Assembly (NCBI GenBank): GCA_025924435.1
Contig: JAICIL010000019.1
Span: forward strand, 1 to 24,916
DNA length: 24,916 nucleotides
Direction: 5' to 3'
From: Chloroflexia bacterium
GTDB lineage: Bacteria > Chloroflexota > Chloroflexia > Thermomicrobiales > JALYUS01
Shown: positions 1 through 6,049 of the stretch, piece by piece
Numbering within the stretch: position 1 is the stretch's first letter
Layout of the letters: each line of letters begins with the position of its first letter
Made by a program: the position numbers and the translations under genes
Notes under the pieces: generated by a model
The model's database searches: none
Seen by the model: the letters and a program-made list of their open reading frames with translations, nothing else
Told to the model about the DNA's origin: nothing

Positions 1-137
1 ATCGTCGCTATGTCCGCACCGAAGGCCGCGAGGAATCCCGCATTCTTGTGAAGGTCGGCTATCAACCGTTGCCGTTCGTCGAGCAGGCGGGCAATCGTCG
101 CCTCATCAATAAACGGGTTATCCGCGCCATCGGCCAT
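1..137 (-). CDS. Partial hypothetical protein, N-terminal 45 residues
   Basis: An open frame reads leftward from an ATG at 135-137 and runs off the window edge without a stop. The visible N-terminus begins MADGADNPFIDEATIARLLD and continues as a charged, probably helical segment (LLDERQRLIADLHK) with no recognisable motif. A purine-rich stretch with GGGGGG and AAGG lies just upstream of the ATG. I do not recognise the family. It lies between the window edge and a tRNA-Pro fragment that looks like an attachment site, so it may be the last gene of an integrated element. It could also be an ordinary chromosomal gene. The coding call rests only on an uninterrupted frame and a plausible start. Confidence 0.45.
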   Translation of the reverse strand, partial: MADGADNPFIDEATIARLLDERQRLIADLHKNAGFLAAFGADIAT

Positions 138-174
138 TTCGCCTTGTCCCCCCTGCCATTATCGGCATGCCGCA

Positions 175-205
175 ACTTCACCGTTACTTCACCGTTACTT
201 CACCG
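175..205 (+). repeat. Three tandem 11-bp direct repeats (ACTTCACCGTT)
   Basis: ACTTCACCGTT occurs exactly at 175-185 and 186-196. A third copy at 197-205 matches the first nine bases. The array is noncoding as far as I can see, 38 bp upstream of the partial minus-strand gene and about 150 bp from the tRNA-Pro fragment. Short direct repeats this close to a tRNA attachment core are typical of arm-type binding sites for tyrosine integrases. That role is inference. Alternatives are an operator for the minus-strand gene or simple replication slippage. Confidence 0.75.
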
Positions 206-357
206 CACTGGCCGACACGCCGCTCACACTGGCGACAATAGCGTACAGATCATCCCTCGTATTGTACCCGATTTTCCCCGCTATACACGGAATAGAATGC
301 TCTCGCGTACGCTGTGGTACACTGGATAACACGAACCCGTTTCGCCCCACATCGGCG

Positions 358-401
<44 letters not shown>

Positions 402-413
402 GCGATCGTTGCG

Positions 414-446
414 GCGGACGGGGGCGCGAAACCTCGTCCGCTTTTT
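414..446 (+). terminator. Rho-independent terminator after the tRNA-Pro fragment
   Basis: GCGGACG (414-420) pairs perfectly with CGTCCGC (435-441) across a 14-base loop and is followed directly by five T (442-446). It sits 12 bp after the CCA end of the tRNA-Pro fragment. It is therefore probably the original tRNA terminator, retained on the chromosomal side of the junction. Confidence 0.7.
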
Positions 447-468
447 GCTTGTCGCGGTGTTGAATTGG

Positions 469-494
469 TGAAACACGGCACACCGTTTTTCGTA
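469..494 (+). promoter_or_regulatory. ECF-sigma (sigma-W-like) promoter for the sigma/ABC operon
   Basis: TGAAAC at 469-474, a 16-base spacer and CGTA at 491-494 match the consensus known for Bacillus subtilis sigma-W and related ECF sigma factors (TGAAAC-N16-CGTA). The spacer ends in a T run. Transcription would start about position 500, some 50 bases before the sigma-factor ATG. Because the first gene is itself an ECF sigma factor, autoregulation is the natural reading, though the match does not prove which sigma uses it. Confidence 0.65.
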
Positions 495-551
495 TCTTAT
501 TGAGTAGCCGCACGCACGTGCGAATCGCATCTATGAAAGCGAACCGAACAA

Positions 552-1229
552 ATGACGGCGACAGCATCACCAACGACGAACGATGACCGCGGAATCCTCG
601 ACGCAATCGTCCACGAGAACCATCGAACCGGGGCGTCTCATCACGCCCCGACGATCCAGGATACCGACGAACTCGTGCTGATCGAGCGCGCAATCGCCGG
701 CGACGAGCGGGCGTTCGCGGAACTCGTCACGCGCTATCAAACAGCGGTGTACAACCTCGCGTATCGAATGCTCGGCGACGCGGGCGAAGCGGAAGACGCC
801 GCCCAGGAAGTCTTTCTGCGCATTTACCGGCGGCTGGCGACGTACGATGCCGATCATCGTTTCTCCACCTGGGTCCTTTCGATTGCCAGCCACTATTGCA
901 TAGACCTGCTCCGGCGGAAACGACCCTGGCTGGTGCCGCTCGAGAACATCTCCAACTGGATGCGGGCGCGCTCGCGCGGGCCGGAGGCGGCGGCGCTGGT
1001 GCAGGAGCAGCAGGATACCGTGCGCAATCTGCTCGCGAAATTGCCCGAACATTACCGCCTCGTGCTGCTGTTGCGGTACTGGCACGACCTCGGCTACGAG
1101 GAGATCGCGCAGGTCGTTGATCTGCCCGTCAGCACGATCAAGGCGCGCCTGCACCGCGCGCGGAACGCGCTGGCGGCGCTGGTGAATGGCGACGGGAGGC
1201 TTGCCGATGCATTGCAAGCAAACTCGTAG
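552..1229 (+). CDS. RNA polymerase ECF-type sigma-70 factor
   Basis: A 225-residue ECF sigma factor that would direct RNA polymerase to a small stress regulon. Region 2 spans about residues 54-124: RYQTAVYNLAYRMLG, the acidic GEAEDAAQEVFLR core-binding helix, and the RFSTWVLSIASHYCIDLLRR part that contacts the -10. Region 4 spans about 158-209: LPEHYRLVLLLRY, then the helix-turn-helix LPVSTIKARLHRARNAL that reads the -35. The first 40 residues are an extra, probably disordered leader, so a shorter product is possible, but no better internal start is visible. The ribosome site before ATG 552 is weak. The gene follows a TGAAAC-N16-CGTA promoter and overlaps the anti-sigma gene by 23 bp, a standard sign of a sigma/anti-sigma pair. 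Confidence 0.93.
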   Translation: MTATASPTTNDDRGILDAIVHENHRTGASHHAPTIQDTDELVLIERAIAGDERAFAELVTRYQTAVYNLAYRMLGDAGEAEDAAQEVFLRIYRRLATYDADHRFSTWVLSIASHYCIDLLRRKRPWLVPLENISNWMRARSRGPEAAALVQEQQDTVRNLLAKLPEHYRLVLLLRYWHDLGYEEIAQVVDLPVSTIKARLHRARNALAALVNGDGRLADALQANS

Positions 1230-1758
1230 CCTCCTCCTCCAATCGCTCGAACACCCCCTCGACGCCGCGCGCGAGCGCGCGGTGCAGGCGCATGTCGCGG
1301 AATGCACCGAATGCCGCCGGTTCGCCGAGGCGATGCACATGTGGCCCGCGCATGCCGGCGCCCAGCAGCGGCGACGTGGCGCGCCGGACCTCACCGAGCG
1401 CGTGCTGGCCAATGTCCGCCCGTTGCCGCCTCCGTGGGTCTATCGGCACGAGCAGCAGCAGAAGCAGATGCCGCACCTCGTCGCCTTCGTCGTCGGTGCG
1501 CTCGGAGTCTCACTCGCCTTTTTGATGCTCTGTCTGACGCTCGTCGTCGCCCTCACCGGGCAGTCCCAGCCGGCATCGGGACGGCAGCGGCAATTAATGG
1601 TGCCGGAGGTGTGGCACGATGTTCAGGTCTGGATGAATAGCGTGCCGACCGATCACGCGCATGCGCTTGTGACGGTCGTGGTCGCTCTCGCGTTCTTCGC
1701 ACTCGTCGTGTCGTGGTTCCGCACCCTTTCGATGCATGTTGGCCGTGACCGTCAGTAG
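1207..1758 (+). CDS. Zinc-finger (ZAS-type) transmembrane anti-sigma factor
   Basis: A 183-residue membrane protein predicted to hold the upstream sigma factor inactive. The N-terminal anti-sigma zinc motif is visible: Cys3 and then H29-x3-C33-x2-C36. A charged linker follows, then two hydrophobic segments at about 91-116 and 153-171, with a short extracytoplasmic loop between them as the likely sensing part. I chose ATG 1207 because GGGAGG at 1194-1199 lies seven bases upstream; an in-frame ATG at 1186 would bury that site. The gene overlaps the end of the sigma gene, so translation is probably coupled. Two membrane spans instead of one is less common for this class. The loop is too short (about 36 residues) to hold a recognisable ligand domain, so the signal is unknown. 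Confidence 0.85.
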   Translation: MHCKQTRSLLLQSLEHPLDAARERAVQAHVAECTECRRFAEAMHMWPAHAGAQQRRRGAPDLTERVLANVRPLPPPWVYRHEQQQKQMPHLVAFVVGALGVSLAFLMLCLTLVVALTGQSQPASGRQRQLMVPEVWHDVQVWMNSVPTDHAHALVTVVVALAFFALVVSWFRTLSMHVGRDRQ

Positions 1759-1774
1759 TTCCGCCACCGAATTC

Positions 1775-2509
1775 ATGCCAATTATTCGCTTCGAGCGCGC
1801 GACGCGCCGATACACGACGGGTCGGGGCACCGTCACCGCCCTTCACGAGGCGACGTTCGCGATCGCGCGCGGCGAGTGGGTGGCGATTGTCGGGCCGTCC
1901 GGCAGCGGCAAGAGCACCCTGATGAATCTTCTCGCCGGCATTGATCGGGCGAGCGCGGGCGAGGTGTGGGTCAACGGCCAGGAGTTGACGCACCTCTCGG
2001 AGGAGCGGCTGGCGCGCTGGCGCGGGCGGCAGGTCGGCATCGTCTTCCAGTTCTTCCAGTTGATGCCGACGCTGACGGCGCTCGAAAACGTCGTCCTGCC
2101 GATGGAACTGCGCGGGCGGTGGCGCGGCGCGCGCCGGAAAAGGGCGCTGGCGCTCCTGGAGCGGGTCGGCGTCGCCGACCTCGCGGCCAGCCTGCCCGCG
2201 CAGATGTCGGGCGGGGAGCAGCAGCGGGTGGCGATCGCCCGTGCGCTCGCCAACGACCCGGCGATCCTGCTCGCGGACGAGCCGACCGGCAATCTCGACT
2301 CCGCGACGGGCGAGCGGATCATCGAATTGCTGGCGGACCTCGCGGACGGCGAGCGCACGCTCCTCATCGTCACGCACGACGTGCGCCTCGCCGCCCGCGC
2401 GCCGCGCACGATCGGGCTTGCGGACGGCGTCATCATGCAGGACACTATGGCATCCGCCGGGACGGCCCTCACCGAGGCGCCGCTCGCAGGGGCGAACGAC
2501 AGGGCATAG
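1775..2509 (+). CDS. ABC transporter ATP-binding protein (LolD/MacB type)
   Basis: A 244-residue ATPase with all ABC motifs: Walker A GPSGSGKST (40-48), Q-loop Q92, signature SGGEQQ (145-150), Walker B ILLADE (164-169) and H-loop His201. The FQFFQLMPTLTALENV stretch and the DEPTGNLDS D-loop are typical of the subfamily that powers FtsX-type permeases, which act as mechanotransmitters on lipoproteins, peptides or drugs and not as classical channel importers. It would sit on the cytoplasmic face and work with the next two genes. ATG 1775 fits the family N-terminus. An in-frame ATG at 1736 would add 13 residues and overlap the anti-sigma gene by 23 bp. Neither start has a clear ribosome site, so the choice is uncertain. 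Confidence 0.93.
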   Translation: MPIIRFERATRRYTTGRGTVTALHEATFAIARGEWVAIVGPSGSGKSTLMNLLAGIDRASAGEVWVNGQELTHLSEERLARWRGRQVGIVFQFFQLMPTLTALENVVLPMELRGRWRGARRKRALALLERVGVADLAASLPAQMSGGEQQRVAIARALANDPAILLADEPTGNLDSATGERIIELLADLADGERTLLIVTHDVRLAARAPRTIGLADGVIMQDTMASAGTALTEAPLAGANDRA

Positions 2510-2547
2510 CGGGTGGGCGCGGCGCGACGGATCGGTGTATCACGCGC

Positions 2548-4890
2548 ATGACGGTACTGGTCACCAAGACAATCCGCGATTTCGGCGTGCGCCGCCTCCG
2601 GTCGGCGCTCCTGCTGCTGGGCATCGTCATCGGTGTCGCGGGGGTCGTCGCCATCGCCTACACCGCCCGCAATCTCGCCGGCGCGCAGCGCGCGGCGTAC
2701 GTCTCCGCCTCGCAGGCCGATCTCTTCATCAATGTGCGCAACTTCCCGCCCGGCCTGACGAATGTCATCCTCGAAAACGACAACGTTAAAACCGTCGAAT
2801 CGCGGGTCGGCGATTACCTCCAGTGGTCGAACGGCGGCCCGTACCGGGACGTCCTGATCTACGGCGTCCACGACTTCGGCAACATCCAGATCAACCGCCC
2901 GACGCTGGTCGCCGGGCGCTGGCCGGGTAAGGGCGAGGCCGTCCTCGATTATTCGTCGCGGCGGCTGCAACCCGTCGAGATCGGCGACACGATCGCGCTG
3001 CGCGAGAGCGTGGCGACCGAACCCGTCTACGCGCGGATCAGTGGCTTCACCCGCACACCGGGGGAGGCGGACGCCTCGATCCAGAATCGCGCGACCGGCT
3101 ACGCGCCGGCGGCGGACGTGCAGTTGTGGCGGCAGGAGCCGGGGGACAATCAACTGCTCATGCGCCTCTCGGAACTGCGGCGGGCGACCGAGACGCGGCA
3201 AGCGATCATCCGCGTGCTGGACAAGCGGGGCATCGCGCACGGGCAGGGCACGATCCGCGACCCGCAGCAGGCGGTGGGGACGAAGGAACTCGGCGCGCTC
3301 CTGCTCTTGATGTCGGTCTTCTCGGTGATCGGCGTCGTGCTCAGCGGGTTCCTCGTCTGGAACACGATGACGGCGGTGATGGCGGAGGAGATGCGCCAGG
3401 TCGGCATCCTGCGCGCGCTCGGCGCGAGTCGCTGGCAGGTGCTGCGCACCTATCTTTTGCCGGCGGTTGTCGTCGGCTTTGTCGGCAGCATCGCGGGGAT
3501 CGCCGCCGGGGTCGTCGGCGGCGGCGCGCTCGCCGGCTTTCTCGGCGGGCTGATCGGCCTCGCCTTGCCGCCGTTCACGCTCGCCCCGCGCGAGGTGCTG
3601 CTTGGCTTGCTCGTCGGGCTGGGCGTCGGCATCGGCGCGGCGATCCTCCCCGCGTGGCAGGGGACGCGCGTCACCGCGCTCGAACTGCTGCGGAACTACG
3701 GCGTGCGCGCGGATTACGGCGTCGGGTTCGTCCAGAGGTTCCTCGCCCGCCTGCGGGGCACGAGCGCGATGCTCGCGATGGCGGTGCGGAACACCTGGCG
3801 GCGGCGCGTCCGCTCGGTCGTGACGATGCTCGTCGTCGGGATCGGCGCGGCGGCCTTCATCGGCACGCAAGCCCTCAACGCGTCGGTGTCGCACACGATT
3901 GATACCCTCTACTCCATCTACGCCTCGGATGCGTGGCTCAGTTTCAACCGATCAATGAATGTGCAATTCACGGACGAACTGCGTCGCGATCGGGATATCG
4001 TCGCGTCGGAGGGGTGGGTGCGCGACGATGCGTACGTGCAGCAAACCCTGACCGATCTCTGGGGCATCCCGTCCGACACAGACCTCTATCTCCACCAGGT
4101 GACGGCGGGGCGCTGGTACTCCGCCCACGACCCGGCGGAAGTGGTGGTGACGGCGAACCTCGCGCGCAATCTCGGACTCCGTGCGGGCGACCCGCTGACC
4201 GTCGTCTTCCGCAAGCGGCAGCAGACATACAGCATCGTCGGGATCGTGGACGACGAGAGTACGTATCTCGGCAGCCGCGCGACCGGCAAGATCTTCATGA
4301 CGCCGGAGAACGCGAACACGCTGCGGGGGACGGGCGATGTCGCGGACTTCTTCGCCGTCCGCTTCACGGACTCATCCCCAAGCGGCGTGAACGCGGCGCT
4401 CCGGCGGGTCGAGCAGCAATTTCGCACCTACGAACCGGAGGCGCTCGCCGCCTACGAGGACCGCTCGAACACGGAGAACACCATCCGCATCCTCACCGTG
4501 CTGCTGGACGCGATGGTGATCGTCGTCGCGGTGATCGGGGTGGTCGGCCTCGTCAACACCCTGATCCTCAACATCACCGAGCGGCGGCGCGAACTGGGCA
4601 TTTTGCGCTCGATCGGCGCGGGCGGCGGCGCGCTGATCCGCCTGCTCATCAGCGAGGGGATCGTGCTCGGCGCGCTCGGCTACGGGCTGGGGCTGGCGGG
4701 CGGCTACGCGCTCGCCCGCTATCTCGTCGCGCTCGCGGGGGCCGAACTCTTCCGCATGCAATTCACGCTCTCGCCGCTCGTTCTGCTGCTTACCGGCGCG
4801 CTGACGCTCGTCGTCGCGGCGGGTTCGAGCGTCGCGCCCGGCATCCTCGCGGCGCGCCTGCGCCCGATCGAGGCGGTGCGCTATGAGTAG
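2548..4890 (+). CDS. FtsX-like ABC permease with duplicated permease domain
   Basis: A 780-residue inner-membrane permease. It has two tandem MacB/FtsX units: a leading membrane span (about 18-38), an extracytoplasmic domain, and three spans near 248-270, 303-330 and 348-368. A second leading span (422-440), a second extracytoplasmic domain and three spans near 650-676, 700-725 and 743-765 follow. The characteristic cytoplasmic helix occurs twice, as MRQVGILRALGAS (282-294) and RRELGILRSIGAG (680-692). Because the domain is duplicated, one chain may do the job of a permease dimer. ATG 2548 gives a normal leading helix. The frame is open far upstream, but that part lies over the ATPase gene and is not coding. 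It ends in an 8-bp overlap with the adaptor gene. The substrate is unknown; the family covers lipoproteins, macrolides and peptides. Confidence 0.92.
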   Translation: MTVLVTKTIRDFGVRRLRSALLLLGIVIGVAGVVAIAYTARNLAGAQRAAYVSASQADLFINVRNFPPGLTNVILENDNVKTVESRVGDYLQWSNGGPYRDVLIYGVHDFGNIQINRPTLVAGRWPGKGEAVLDYSSRRLQPVEIGDTIALRESVATEPVYARISGFTRTPGEADASIQNRATGYAPAADVQLWRQEPGDNQLLMRLSELRRATETRQAIIRVLDKRGIAHGQGTIRDPQQAVGTKELGALLLLMSVFSVIGVVLSGFLVWNTMTAVMAEEMRQVGILRALGASRWQVLRTYLLPAVVVGFVGSIAGIAAGVVGGGALAGFLGGLIGLALPPFTLAPREVLLGLLVGLGVGIGAAILPAWQGTRVTALELLRNYGVRADYGVGFVQRFLARLRGTSAMLAMAVRNTWRRRVRSVVTMLVVGIGAAAFIGTQALNASVSHTIDTLYSIYASDAWLSFNRSMNVQFTDELRRDRDIVASEGWVRDDAYVQQTLTDLWGIPSDTDLYLHQVTAGRWYSAHDPAEVVVTANLARNLGLRAGDPLTVVFRKRQQTYSIVGIVDDESTYLGSRATGKIFMTPENANTLRGTGDVADFFAVRFTDSSPSGVNAALRRVEQQFRTYEPEALAAYEDRSNTENTIRILTVLLDAMVIVVAVIGVVGLVNTLILNITERRRELGILRSIGAGGGALIRLLISEGIVLGALGYGLGLAGGYALARYLVALAGAELFRMQFTLSPLVLLLTGALTLVVAAGSSVAPGILAARLRPIEAVRYE

Positions 4891-5881
4891 GCGGTCGGCG
4901 GCCCTCGCGTTCGCGGTGCTGATCGTCGCCGCGGTCGCGGTCGCCGCCGTCTGGGCGGGCCTTTTCCGCACACGCGGCGGGAGCGTCCATACCGTGACGG
5001 TCGAACGGCGCGCCGAATTGAGCGCGACGGTGCAGGCGACGGGGAAGGTGGACGTGACCGGGAGGCTGCCGATCCCGCTGTCGCAAGCGGGGACGGTGCG
5101 CGTCGTGGCGGTCCGGACGGGCGATGCGGTGCGCGCGGGCGATCTCATCGTCGCGATGGACGACACGCGCCAGCGCCAGGACGTGCAGGCGGCATCGGAC
5201 GCGCTCGACGCGGCGCAGTATGGCCTGACGGGCGCGCGGGCGCGCGGGGGCGGTGATCCGGGCGGCAGCGCGGCGATTGCGACCGCCGAGGCGGCGGTGC
5301 AGGACGCCCAACGCCGCCTCGACGCCGCGCGGGACGCGCTCCGGCGGACGCTCGTGCTCGCGCCGATAGACGGCACGATCCTCTCCGTCTCCGTTGTGGA
5401 GAGAGGCAGCTACAATCAGGGGCAGGAAATCGCCCAGGTCGCCGATTTGCGGAACCTCGTCCTCACGGTTGATCTGGACGAACTCGATGTGCCGCGCCTC
5501 GGCGACAACCGCGCGGCAAAAATTATTTTCGATGCCTTCCCCGGCAAGGAGGTCACGGGCACGCTCGTCTCCGTCGCGCCGGTCGCGACGAACCGGGGCG
5601 GGCGCACCGTCTACGAAGGCAACGTGACCTTCGCCCGCCCGCCCGATCTCGATTTGCGCCCCGGCATGGGCGCGGACGTCACCGTCGCGACGCGCACCGA
5701 GCAGAATGTCCTCGTCGTGCCGGACCTCGCGGTCGAGACGATCGGCGCGAAGACCTTCCTGACCGTCCTGCGCGGCGACGGCTCACACGAGCGCGTCGAG
5801 GTGCGCACGGGCATCCGCACGAACGGCGTGATCGTCATCGCCAGCGGCGTCGGCGAAGGCACGCGCGTCGTCGTGCCGTAG
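4883..5881 (+). CDS. HlyD/RND-type periplasmic adaptor (membrane fusion protein)
   Basis: A 332-residue adaptor that would bridge the permease to the cell exterior. It has a short basic N-terminus, one membrane anchor (about 8-27) and a lipoyl-like half-domain (68-95, AGTVRVVAVRTGDAVRAGDLI). A short helical hairpin (96-155) follows, then the second lipoyl half (APIDGTILSVSVVERGSYNQGQ, 160-181) and beta-barrel and proximal domains to the C-terminus. The helical hairpin is short compared with MacA of Gram-negative bacteria, so it probably does not reach a TolC-like outer-membrane channel, and no such channel gene is nearby. The ATG overlaps the permease stop (ATGAGTAG), so translation is coupled. 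It closes the MacAB-like operon controlled by the sigma/anti-sigma pair. Confidence 0.9.
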   Translation: MSRRSAALAFAVLIVAAVAVAAVWAGLFRTRGGSVHTVTVERRAELSATVQATGKVDVTGRLPIPLSQAGTVRVVAVRTGDAVRAGDLIVAMDDTRQRQDVQAASDALDAAQYGLTGARARGGGDPGGSAAIATAEAAVQDAQRRLDAARDALRRTLVLAPIDGTILSVSVVERGSYNQGQEIAQVADLRNLVLTVDLDELDVPRLGDNRAAKIIFDAFPGKEVTGTLVSVAPVATNRGGRTVYEGNVTFARPPDLDLRPGMGADVTVATRTEQNVLVVPDLAVETIGAKTFLTVLRGDGSHERVEVRTGIRTNGVIVIASGVGEGTRVVVP

Positions 5882-5998
5882 GCTATCGAATTGCGACAGA
5901 GATAACGGATGATTCCGGTGGCGGCAGGCTGATGAACAATGCACCGCATGGGGTCGCCTGATGAATCGCAAGCGCGCGCACCGTCGATCCTGACGTCG

Positions 5999-6004
5999 TA
6001 TACT
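5999..6004 (+). promoter_or_regulatory. Possible -10 element for the LuxR-type gene
   Basis: TATACT stands 46 bases upstream of the chosen ATG at 6050, in an otherwise GC-rich stretch. No convincing -35 is found 16-18 bases upstream, so it would need an activator. It supports the start at 6050, because a longer reading from 5939 would place this element inside the gene. Confidence 0.3.
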
Positions 6005-6049
6005 GTCCGCGACGCAGTGCTCGATTCCGCTTCCCGTGGGGATTGTGCC

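Noticed and set aside
315..323. Extended -10-like TGGTACACT upstream of the tRNA-Pro fragment
   Set aside because: It has no -35 and drives only a tRNA fragment and a terminator; it may be chance or belong to the element's edge. Not strong enough to list.
1843..3894. 683-codon minus-strand frame opposite the ABC operon
   Set aside because: It is antisense to two genes with full family motifs, and its Arg/Asp/Glu-rich composition is typical of GC-rich shadow frames.
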